A stretch of 64,000 nucleotides of DNA from Rotaria sordida (taxonomy: Eukaryota; Rotifera; Eurotatoria; Philodinida; Philodinidae), in NCBI GenBank assembly GCA_905250125.1, contig CAJNOL010000949.1:1-64000 (forward strand), in the 5' to 3' direction. Below, piece by piece: positions 51,563 through 62,400 of the stretch; within the stretch, counting starts at the first letter, position 1, and every line of letters begins with the position of its first letter. A program made the translations under genes and the position numbers. The notes below the pieces were generated by a model. The model made no database searches, was not told the origin of the DNA, and was given only the letters and a program-made list of their open reading frames with translations.

Positions 51563-52210
51563 CAGGTGTTTGCAAAAAAACTTGCACAAAATTCAATATT
51601 TCTTTTAAACGTTTTTCTAGTCGTTAGAAGCAGTTAGAGAGTTCATTTTTCTACCGATGAATCATCGATAGATATACTATACATTGAGCATATAAAAGCG
51701 TGATTTCTTTCCTTTCTGATATAAAGAAATACAAGAAAATTTATCGAAAAAGTGCCAAAAGTCAGTATCTACTTCAACAATAAGTCGTCATCTTCACGAA
51801 TATGGCTATAGAAATGTTTTACCACATACTGTAAAAAATTGTCTAATGTCGATGAAAAAACAGACGTTTGTCTCTTATTGATGATAAAGGTGAACGAATA
51901 AAATATTGAACTATGATAATTGACATTACTCGTCATTAACTTTCAAAAATACAATTGATGAACTCCAACATTTTTCAGATGAAAAAGTTAAAAATGTTAA
52001 AATTTCGATTATAATGTTTTTTCTTTCGGCGGAGAAAAAGAGATGTTTGTCTTGTTTTTCTTCTATAAGTGAACAGATCGAATATCAAATTATAGTGTCG
52101 TGTAGTATTCGTCGTGGACTATCCACCACACTATAAAAGAATTCGAAAAACAGTTATATACAAAATAATATCCGTAGAAGAAGTTGTGCAAGTTTTTTTG
52201 CAAATACCTG
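51563..52210 (+). mobile_element. Tc1-type transposon remnant with intact terminal repeats
   Basis: The left end reads CAGGTGTTTGCAAAAAAACT. The right end (to 52210) is its reverse complement with a single change over 27 bp. TA flanks both sides (51561-51562 and 52211-52212). Inside, near 51770-51870, a broken frame reads STISRHLHEYGYRNVLPHTV-like text, the second helix-turn-helix of Tc1 transposases. Most of the catalytic part is deleted or shifted. At 648 bp it cannot encode a full transposase, but its well-kept ends could still be mobilised in trans. Confidence 0.85.
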
Positions 52211-52579
52211 TAAATCAAGAATCGAAACAGACAAGATTTTTTAATAGGTTGTCCCATTTCGCTTCGATCTATAATTTTTTTAATACTATCTTATCTCGAC
52301 TAAAGAATTTTCTTCAAGATAGGATCTCGCCAGATTAAAAGTTACGAACTTCGTATACGACTATATTTTTCTCTCCTCATCTATAAAATCAAATAAAATT
52401 ATGAACTAAAATAAATTACTTAAATAATAAAAATATATATAATGTTTTATGAAATTTTTCATTCATAAATCATCGAAAATAAATAAAAAACAAACTAAAG
52501 TAAGAAAAGAAATACTTACTGTTCATTTTATATGTAGGATCACAAGATGTAAAATAAATAAATAAAAAAACAGGATAAT

Positions 52580-53250
52580 AAATATTTATTTGCATTAAAT
52601 ATTTGTCATAATAATAGATCATTGAAAACAAATCTTGTTAAAATAAGAATAAAATTAAAATTGATAATTTAGTTTTTCCAGTAGACTTCATATATCTTGT
52701 TTCTAGAAAATTATTTTAGCACTTCGAACAAAATTCTATTTTGATTTGTAACGAACATGAAAAATGATTAATCAACATTTGAATTTAATCGATTTATGAG
52801 TTTTGTTTAAAATTAATATAAGATTGAATCTTATTAATTTGATAGATGATTGTTGTAAATATTCTTCTAATGAACTATTCAAATCATATGTTAATTTCAT
52901 TGAAGGTCATACCCAAATGGAGTACCTTTACATTGCCCCTCTCGAAGAAGAATTCCTCACAATGCTCCTGATTTCATTTGTGACATACAAAAATCGAAAT
53001 AATTATTCTCAAAATTTTCTTATATTAATCATCGATTTGATGTTTGAGATGCCACTTGAAAGTTATATATAGATACAGATGTTTTGTATCCATGCAACCA
53101 TTCGATTTGCATATATTTTGACTGCTATCAAAAAAAAAAAAAATAATTATTTTTGTTTTGTGAAGTTAAGGCATAAATTCGATAAATATTCTCATCATGA
53201 TTTATTCAATAATAAAGACACACCCAAGTTTATTTTTAGAAAAAAAAAAT
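52580..53250. repeat. Copy B of the segmental duplication, decayed
   Basis: A diverged direct copy of 48800-49480 about 3.8 kb downstream. It begins in sequence equivalent to the first alternative exon of the glutaredoxin-like gene (AAATATTTGTCATAATAAT), contains a degenerate second exon start (AGACTTCATATATCTTG) and continues into the equivalent 3' flank. The middle has an extra segment (about 52845-52980). The exon copies no longer keep a frame, so this is a dead partial gene copy. Confidence 0.7.
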
Positions 53251-53777
53251 TGATTTGTTAAAAAATATTGTGTCGAAAATTTTATTATTCGTAATATGGA
53301 CACTTAAGTTGTAGTTTTTTTTTCTTTTGTGTTGATTTAATTTTATGAAGGAAGCGACAATAAAAAGTTATTTCAAGGTTCACAAACACTTACATCTATA
53401 AAAAAATTCTAGACGTTATTTCGTTCATAATAATAATGTTTATTTTATTCGTATTGTAAAATGAGAATTTTTTTTTTCTATATATAGATTATATGCCAGA
53501 TAAAGTTTTATGATTAATATGAGAAAAAGCAAAAAAAAAATACACTTTTGTATATGAAGATGTAAGTTGATCGAATGATTTGAGATTGTGAAATTCAAGC
53601 AATATTAACTATTATTACTGATATCTTATAATTACCAAATGAAATCTTTCATATTATTTTACTATTCATTTTGTATTTAGATTAATGAGATGATTTATTA
53701 AACGAAAAAGAAAAAGAAATATTTGTCCGATTTGTTGTTTTTTTTTTCTATATACAAAAATAAAAATGTTGAAAAAT

Positions 53778-54939
53778 TTAATCAATGTTTTGTTGTTCAA
53801 GTTCATTCATAATTTGAGCAAAACATTCACTACCACCAAATAAACGTTGTGATCGTGTTCCTAATGGTATTTCATCAATAATTGTTGATGCTGGTGTTAA
53901 TATTTTACTTCGATATCTTCGATTATCAATTTCTGTTGATGCAACAGATGAACATGAACTAGTTTGTTTACGTAGTATTGATCGAGTATGATAACTACCA
54001 GGTAAACCACTATGTTGTTGAAGAGTTTTTTGTGAACTTAATAAATCAAGATCAATCGGTGTAGTTTCAGGTGTAATATCATGACGATTATCAATAGATG
54101 ATTCAATTTCTGATGGTCGAAGTTTGGGTAAAATTCGTGTTTTTAATATAGTTGATCGCCAACGTGAAGGTTTTTGTCCTTCTATTGATTGTTCATTATT
54201 GAAATCAACACGACGAAAACGTGGTGATATTATATGTTCAGAAGTTTGAATAGCTGGTAAAACAGAAAATTTATTTCGTGTTGATGGAGATGTTCCAGAT
54301 GAAACAATACTTTCTAACAGAAAAATAAAACGAATGAATTATTTTATTAATTTCTTTTTTTTCGTTGGTTTTTTTTTTCATAACTATTTAACCTTTGTTT
54401 GTAGAAGTTATTGTTGTTGCTGATTCTGATGAATTTTCTCTTGGAGGAATAGGTCTTTTTGATTTCGTTGTACGTATTTTTTTATATCGTCGTCTTGATG
54501 GTCGATGAGATATTTTATTTTCTGTTATTATTGATGGATCATGTTGTTCATTATCAACTTCTAATTCTTTTTGAAATTGATATACATACCAACTACATGT
54601 TGATACAAGTTGTTCAGCTTGTGTTGAATCAATACCCATTTGACATAAAGAATGTTTTAATAATTCATGTGTAAATATTGGTTCACGATTTTGTCTTGAT
54701 GATGCTTTTAACCACATTGCATAATCAATATATTTAGCTTTTAATGCTGAAACATTTTCTGATGTTGTTGTTGTTGTTGTTGTTGGTAGTGGTGGTGGTG
54801 GTATCGGTGACATTGAAGGATATGATAGATCAGATGAATGTTGATAATGTTGTCGAGTTGTTTTTGAAACAGTAGGTAAATGTAGACTAGATGGATTAGA
54901 TGATGATGATGATGATACTAATTGTTTTGAAGCAAACAT
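53778..54939 (-). CDS. Unknown Ser/Pro-rich protein with a short helical domain
   Basis: Exons 54939-54393 and 54313-53778 join in phase across a 79-nt intron to give 360 residues. The first 65 residues are low-complexity (Ser run, then PIPPPPLP, then a Thr run). Residues about 65-130 form an ordered helical segment (ALKAKYIDYAMWLKASSRQN, TQAEQLVSTCSWYVYQFQKE) that looks like the conserved core. After it comes a basic patch (PSRRRYKKIRTTKSKRP). The second exon has ISPRFRRVDF, RWRSTILKTRILPKL and an ordered C-terminal end, GGSECFAQIMNELEQQ. There are no membrane segments. I do not recognise the family. A cytoskeletal or nuclear role is possible from composition only. Confidence 0.7.
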
Positions 54940-57580
54940 TTTTTACCTTATCAAATGAAAAAAGAAAACATAAATTTAATCAATTGAATATTGTTGAAAA
55001 ACAAAAAATCAGTTCAATGTATATTGTACAATATTGTACAACATTGTTATGACCAAAGTATACTATTTTTTGTAATTGTCTTCATTGGCAAGCCGTAAAA
55101 AAATACTCAAACATGAATGTGTTATGTATGATTTTGTTTTTTTTTCTCTCTGTCTTGCTCATTTTAACTATTCGGGAAAGATGATGACGCGAATAGCTTG
55201 TGTTTGACTATGCAATCATCTTACCATCCAAATTTTGAGTAGAAATAATTTAAACTGTTTTTTTTTACTGTTGCTATTCTTCATTTTGGACTCACAAATC
55301 AATCAATTCACGAAAAGAAATAAAAGAAAGAGAAACAGAAAAAAAAAATCTTGTTAAATAAACATTACAAACGTATGTGCACTGTATGCATATTATCAAT
55401 GTACAACGAAAAGATTGTGATCCGTTGTCAATGTAGAAATTCAATAAGATGTAATATAAGAAAAAAAAAAAGAAAGAAATACTTGACTTTACTGTTGTAG
55501 TAGTGCTATTATACTAATAGATATTTTGTATCAAAAGAAGATTAGATTTAAAATAATTCGAAAAGAAAACTGACGTTTAATGATCTATAGTTTGTGTTTT
55601 AGGAATTAGTTAGATCGATTATTTTATTTAGTACTTACTTTCAGTTAAATCATCTATTCTTTTTATGACCATTTACAACAACTACTAAGTTAAGACAAAG
55701 CTTTCAAATTCAAAAAAAAAGAGCTTCTTTCATAGTTATATGTATAGCGACAGAAAGAATGAGTAGAAAGATTAAAATAGCTTTTCGTTTTTTTTTGGTT
55801 TATATTATTGTTAGTTTGTATGTAGACATTTATATAATATAGAAAAAAAAAATGAAGAGTATGTTAATAGTCATCACTAATTTCTATTTTTCGTTTGACT
55901 ATTGATTAACGAATCATTTACTGAACTTCATGTCGATCATAAGCGATGATTAATAACTAGAAAAAAAAAACTTATATTTCATTATGTTTGCCTTTTTTTT
56001 TTGTATTTCAAGGTAATTTAGGAGCTTTTATCATCGATCACTAAAATGAAACAAATAATCTTGTAATAGTACTTCAAGAAGAAAAGAGAAGCAGTATGAT
56101 GGTGTACTATAAAGAAAAGAAAAAATGGAAAGAAAAGCAAAGATATAATACAAACGTATTGAAGAAATAGAATCCTTTCAAATGACTTTTGATTTAAAGA
56201 CAACAAGAAAAAGCATGTTCATTTCAAGATTACAAAAACAACATAATGATATAATATCAAATTAAATTGTCCTTAACAAAAAAATGTAACTCGAATTTAG
56301 TATTCAACTACAAATAATTTCATAGACTTTGAACATAAACTCAATGATGGAAAATAGACATACTTAAAATTTTCATAGATTTCGAAAGTGAAAAATATCG
56401 ATTCATGCTTTTATCTTCTATAAATTAACAAGGAGTAAACAACACTCGAAGGGTGTGATAATTAATTGCAGTGTAGCATAGGTACCATGCTTGAGATTAG
56501 CATAAACAGCAGTTGGAGTCATATATGCTCTATGATTATATAGTATACTATTCAAGATGTAATGAAATAGTCAACCTTTACAGTATTTCATAATTAATTG
56601 ACCATAGTAGTTTACATTATATTTTTACAATACTTTGAACTTCTATCGATGTAATAAATTAATAATCGATAGCAAACATTACGTGACTTTTTATTAGAAA
56701 AATGCCTTTCGATGTCTAGAATCAAGACAATCTATCACTTTGTTTCAACAGCCACGTTAACACAAATAGAATTGGATTTCGCTTACAGTACTCTTGTGTC
56801 AACATAAAATAAATAGAATCTAAGGAAGACAACATAGTTTTATAATTCTAAGCTCTTAGAATGCTCGATATTGTTTTTGCTTGGAGAGTTTGAGGAAGAC
56901 GAACCCTTCTCGGCTTTATGAAATCTTACCAAGACTTCTATGTCAGCTCAAACGGTGCGTTACAATCAGGATACCTCCCTTATTAGCTCTGTTGTAGTCC
57001 AATCTTATTCTCAGGTGGTGCTAGTAAATGCAGATGATACAACACAATTATCATTGCTCATAGTATATAACTCGAATGGAAGCAGAGCAGCAAATCACTC
57101 TATCTATTATGGAAAATTTTTGTTTTTCTCTTGCTGAAAGCAATATTATTCTGTCGTAACAGAGAGAAAAAAGTTGCATTTATTTAGTATTTAAAACATC
57201 TGCAGGAACTTTATCGTAGTCTCTTCTTCAAGAACTGGAATTAGAACATATCTCAAAAATCAGAATCTATCTATTGTTAATTCAATTAGCAATTATCAAG
57301 TCTTGATATGTTATATTTTATGTTGCATATGTATGAATTATATTTGACACTGTTTTTATATGAAGATTTTAAAACTCTGATTTAGATACTTACAATCCAG
57401 ACTGGAGATATAATAAATCGACTCAATGATAATTTCTGTCCATTTTATTCCTGTTTCAAATTTATTTTTGATAACTAGTGATTAAAAGAAAAAAAAAGCG
57501 AGTTTAAATCTTGTATCTTTTTTCTTTTGTGAATAATTATACATAGTTAATAAGAGAAATTCATATATTTTCTCTCTTAT
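54940..57580. other. Intergenic with two weak protein-like scraps
   Basis: About 2.6 kb without a supported gene. On the minus strand near 56530-56420, a frame of about 40 codons reads AYMTPTAVYANLKHGTYATL, which looks protein-like. On the plus strand 56940-57137 another short frame exists. Neither has splice context or a recognisable family. They may be remnants of one decayed gene. Confidence 0.35.
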
Positions 57581-59467
57581 TTAGAAATAAGCCACCCTGT
57601 CGCTTGTCTCAGAAGTAATTTCATTTGTTTCGTGTTCTTTTAAATTTGAAAGCCTAGGACCAATACCCCACTGTTTCACATAACGTCTTGCAATGTCTCG
57701 TTGTCGATATAAGACGCTATGTATGCGATTGTATTGATTGGATGATAGTAGATCCTGTACTTCGGTTATACAATTACCCAATTGATCATCACTAATTTCT
57801 GCCAAACGATTTAATGTCTTTCTCATTAAAGTACGATCGGCTACTGGCAATCTGCTGAGATATTGTTCGAATTTTCTTGCTTTCTCTATTGGATCAAATG
57901 TAACCACCGAAAGATGATTACTATGAAACTTGCAGGCTACAAGACTGATGACATTAAGTTTACCCATACCAAAACAGGAACCATGATCAATTAAATGTAT
58001 CTTCAATCTGGTATTATCATCATCGATTGAATCTGTTTTCGATATTGTTACTAAAATATTTCGTGGATTACGATCTACATTGTGTATTATACGATCGAAT
58101 AGATCCATAGATTCCAACAATGGATTAGTCAATAGATTTTTTCTTATTTGTTTCGGTAAATCCATGAATGTAATAACTTTTTCATTTTCTTGAGCAACAT
58201 CAGTATGCAAAGTTACCAGTTTATTTTGATAAATTGAAATCTGTACCTCATTAACAGGCAAACCAAGTAATCCTCCTAAAGTATAGGCTAGTCTTTCGTT
58301 GGCAGCACATAATGGATGGTCTTCTGTTTTGGCTAAAATTCGTTGACCTTGAGGATTACGCATCCATATCGATTCACTAGTGTAACCTTGATCAGTATTG
58401 TTGCCTTCAAACGTCCAATCGGATGTAATTTCGGTAAAGACTGGCTTAATTGAATTACTAGTAGTTTCTTGTTCCATGATAGTTTGTTTTTGTCTGGCTA
58501 ATCCTTGCTCCGCAGCTCTTACAACAGCATCACTTATACGTGTTGCTTGTGCACAAAAGTCGACCATATGCATTGTACCATCAACCATTACTCTAAAGGG
58601 ACCTCGTATCCAACTAACAATGTTATTGGAGAGACGTATCTTTTGACTAATTCTTGGTGTTGTATTAGAATTGATAACCATAGTTGTTTCGTCTTCGTCT
58701 TCTGCATCTATTTCGTTATCTTCTTCATGTAGAACAAGTTTGTTTTCTTTTAGATCTAAGACCGATGGACTCACTGGTGTGAGGAGTAGATGACACAGTA
58801 CTGCTGGATCATCAGCTTGTGGCATCACTCTCTGTCTTGAAGCATCAAGAACAGAACGTAAGATTTTTCTTTTACCCTGTGATATCCAATTCATTAACGG
58901 TGGTTTTATTTTTACAGGTAGACTTTTCGATCGAACTCTCATATCTTGAATCTGTAATTGTTCTTGTGATGTTCTTTTTTGACTATTATTTTGAATTTCT
59001 TCTAGTTTTAATTTTAATTCTTCAATATCTTGTCTTAAGCGGTCAATATAATTTTCAAGATAATCATTTAGATTACGCCCTTCTGATCTATTTATTACTG
59101 TCATTAAGCGCTTTTTGAAATCTTGTTTATCATCATTAATTACATCTGGTAACTGTTGTTGTAGTGTATTCACTGTTTTTTCAATTTCGTTTAATTTCAT
59201 TTTGATTTCATAAATTTGCTTTATGAAATCTAATATGCCATTTGCTGATAGTCGTGATAGTAATGATTTCAATTCTTGATTCAATAAATCTTGTGTAAAT
59301 TGTATATTTTCAAAATGTTCTTGAAGTTTAGTTTGATGTTCCCAATAGTGACTTATGCAGTATATTTCTCCGCATCCTTGACAGTAATGCGTCGCTGCTT
59401 TATCACAATTAATATCATATTTACAACCTTCATTCCATGATTCATCAACTGAATTTGAGGAAATCAT
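57581..59467 (-). CDS. B-box zinc finger - coiled coil - HipA/PI-kinase-like protein, intronless
   Basis: A single exon of 1887 bp encodes 628 residues. Residues 15-45 form a B-box-type zinc finger (Cys 15, 21, 29, 32, 37; His 27, 40, 44). Residues about 50-165 are a coiled coil rich in Leu, Glu, Lys and Gln. A linker contains an acidic stretch near 245-260. The C-terminal half, about 345-560, resembles a HipA_2 or PI3/4-kinase-type fold: WMRNPQGQRILAKTED (nucleotide-binding Lys), CAANERLAYTLGGLLGLPV, FDRIIHNVDRNPRNILV near 455-471 (catalytic Asp and Asn of a DRxxxN loop) and LIDHGSCFG near 490 (metal-binding Asp). The key residues look intact, so kinase activity is plausible. The substrate, protein or lipid, is unknown. 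B-box plus coiled coil is animal TRIM-like, but joining it to this kinase is unusual. Lack of introns contrasts with most genes here. Confidence 0.82.
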   Translation of the reverse strand: MISSNSVDESWNEGCKYDINCDKAATHYCQGCGEIYCISHYWEHQTKLQEHFENIQFTQDLLNQELKSLLSRLSANGILDFIKQIYEIKMKLNEIEKTVNTLQQQLPDVINDDKQDFKKRLMTVINRSEGRNLNDYLENYIDRLRQDIEELKLKLEEIQNNSQKRTSQEQLQIQDMRVRSKSLPVKIKPPLMNWISQGKRKILRSVLDASRQRVMPQADDPAVLCHLLLTPVSPSVLDLKENKLVLHEEDNEIDAEDEDETTMVINSNTTPRISQKIRLSNNIVSWIRGPFRVMVDGTMHMVDFCAQATRISDAVVRAAEQGLARQKQTIMEQETTSNSIKPVFTEITSDWTFEGNNTDQGYTSESIWMRNPQGQRILAKTEDHPLCAANERLAYTLGGLLGLPVNEVQISIYQNKLVTLHTDVAQENEKVITFMDLPKQIRKNLLTNPLLESMDLFDRIIHNVDRNPRNILVTISKTDSIDDDNTRLKIHLIDHGSCFGMGKLNVISLVACKFHSNHLSVVTFDPIEKARKFEQYLSRLPVADRTLMRKTLNRLAEISDDQLGNCITEVQDLLSSNQYNRIHSVLYRQRDIARRYVKQWGIGPRLSNLKEHETNEITSETSDRVAYF

Positions 59468-62400
59468 TTTTTGAAGGAATACAAATAAACTGTATTAAAT
59501 TCTGAAATGGATAAAAGTAGAAAACAAATAGATTATATCGAAGTTTCATATAAATAAATTTCCAATTCAACTTACTACAATAAATAGTTCGAAATGATTA
59601 TTGAAAACGTAAAAGTTGATAAAAATTGGTAAAATACTAAAATAACTGTAAATTAGTGCGATACTCAGAAACTAGAATAAATTTCACGAAATGAATTCAG
59701 ATTCATAATCACTCTCAGTGCATGTTGAGATATTGAATAGTAATAGTTTACTAATTACAATCGATTCTTCAAACCGATTTATTATTGATTCATGAATGAA
59801 TAGTACAGAGCAGATATTACAGATGAATCAACTTCTGAAGTTCTTCAATTAATTGTTGAGTACAAACTATACTAGACTTTACTTTTTTCTACATCATTTG
59901 AGTTATATCAGTGTCAGCTAACTGATCAGATCTTTATTCGAACATCGACCTTAAAGTTTTGAATTCCTACTAGACTAATAGTCACAATCTCCTTTCATAG
60001 ATGAGAATCAGATCTGTAAATCATCATTGAACAATCGATTTTTCTGACCGACAACAAAACTCCAGGTAGTGCTGCTGGCTATGTTGATGTAATTGGAAAG
60101 AGTACAGAATGGAAAAAAAAACTGTGAGCAGGTTTTTGTGTTTCGATTGTTGCTGCTCATTCATTCCTCAACATTTTTAATACAAATCATATTAATCAAT
60201 AGATAAATATTAGATTTATTGTGGAATCATAAAATGAAATCAAACGGACGTAGGAGAACCGAAACATTAGAATGTTTTTGAATAAGATTGAAAAATAGTG
60301 ATGGAATTTTTAGCGTTTCACAAATATCTTGACGACAAAAATTTGAATAACTTAACTATGTTTCAATCGTATGGGCTGTACTTTTACTTATCGATTGAGG
60401 AACAACCAAAGTTTTTATTCATACGAAAAGTATATAACAAAAACTGTATCAAGCATTTATCGTTGACCTCAATAAGAAGATGTAATCTTGTCTGAGAACT
60501 ATAAATTAATATACACACCACCTTCTAAAAATTATTTTGAAAAACAAACTATCATTCATTCAAGATGATTTACCTATTAAATAATATTTCTATATTAAAA
60601 CTAATGATAAAAACTTAATTCAGTAGTCGTTACATATTTCTTTTATGAAACATAGACGAGTTACTCAATTTTTTTATCATGAAGATACTTATGGAATACC
60701 CGATATATTAGATAAGAATGTATTCACACTTACACTACATTGCTCTAACTATTTTCGATGATTTGTCAAAGTGAGTCTTGCTAAAGCGAATGACAACTTA
60801 ATTAGTGATAGTATACTCAAACCATCCTGTCGGCAGAAATTTTCATATAATAGAACTGAGAGCTTGACATTATTAAGTTGAAAAAATATTGAATACTGTG
60901 GTTCTAAAGTAATGTTGACACATGATATTTCAATCATAAAATGTATGTATCCAGATATGAAAATGTGTATTGATAGGAGTTAAAAAGATTTATTCGGACG
61001 TTTCAAAAGTCGTTATTCATTACTTATATAATCTGGAGGAAAAAAAGTTACGACTTATGACGGACTTCATCTTAACATTGTTTTATGAAAAGATCAAATG
61101 TCGATGATCATGATTATCAGTCTGATTCTCGTATCTATTTCGTGTCGTCCTGACAAAGTTTTATTTAATAGAAGTTTTCTTCCTTTCGCCAAATATGATT
61201 TATTTTAAATTCAAAATGTTCGTAAAGCGATTATCTATGGTCCTTTGAGATCCTTACTTGTAAATCATGAATGTATAATTTTTGGAGTCGAAGATGACGT
61301 ATTTTCCTCATGAAGAAGAACAAGATATAGATTCAGAAATGAGCTGATAGATATATGCAATCAATTCTGCATAGGGATCCTATAACTTCACACTCCACAA
61401 TTCTCATAGGTCACCATTTTTGAAAATTTTTTTTTTGATATCGTTTTGATTTTTAAGTAGTAATGGGCCGAAACATCTGCGACTGATGTCTTCCTGATTG
61501 AGGATGTTTTTCTTCTTAATTGTAGAAAAANNNNNNNNNNNNNNNNNNNNNNNNNNNNNNNNNNNNNNNNNNNNNNNNNNNNNNNNNNNNNNNNNNNNNN
61601 NNNNNNNNNNNNNNNNNNNNNNNNNNNNNNATCCCTACTTTTGGTTAATCCTAAGTATAAATCAATATTCAATGGATCAGAAGATTCTCAAACTGTAGTA
61701 ATTATCTTTCGGAGAACCATAATGAATGTATCGATCATTCACTTCACCAGCAAATACGCGAAAAAAAGCTGAATTGAATCTAATGAAAGAATCGAATATG
61801 AAGCCAAAAGAAGCAGTATAATGAACAGAAACTGAAAGAAGACCAACGGAACATACCTTCAAAAACTCATCCAAAAGAAATACGATAATTCTATAAAACT
61901 TACGTTGAAATGTGATAAAAAGTGAACACTGACAATATAAATAGAAAATCTATGAAAAAGCCAGTTGTAACTCTGCAATCGAACTCCGATATTCGATCAC
62001 ACTATTAATGCTCGAAACACTCACATTACTGATTTGGGGTCATCTATACAAATATGCAAATCACGGAGATGACGTCAATGATTCAATCCTACGATCATCA
62101 ATCTGACGTAATTAATAATAGTGCATCCATGCATGATATTTTTTGTTGTATTATATGTTTATAGATCCTTGCCTTTCAAGCAAGGGAACAGACAAGAGTG
62201 CGCATTTCGTTATGAATATAACTTGTAAATAAGTAATTAAGCTTAACGCATGAAAAGGTATCTATTGTATACGCAATTTATTTGAGGTTATTCGGTATAG
62301 AAATAGGAAAAGATAAGTTAGATTACTACTCTAAAATACTCACTCGAACTTTTGAAGTTATAGAATTTCTATTTTAGAATACTATTCCATTGGCCTTAAG

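Noticed and set aside
56420..57137. Possible gene from two protein-like scraps on opposite strands
   Set aside because: Each is under 70 codons, they are on different strands, and no splice pattern links them to a larger frame.
58398..59118. Several plus-strand frames within the B-box/kinase gene
   Set aside because: Antisense to a 628-codon uninterrupted frame with recognisable domains.
61388..61698. Two open frames spanning the N run
   Set aside because: The N bases create false continuity. Neither side has protein-like sequence.
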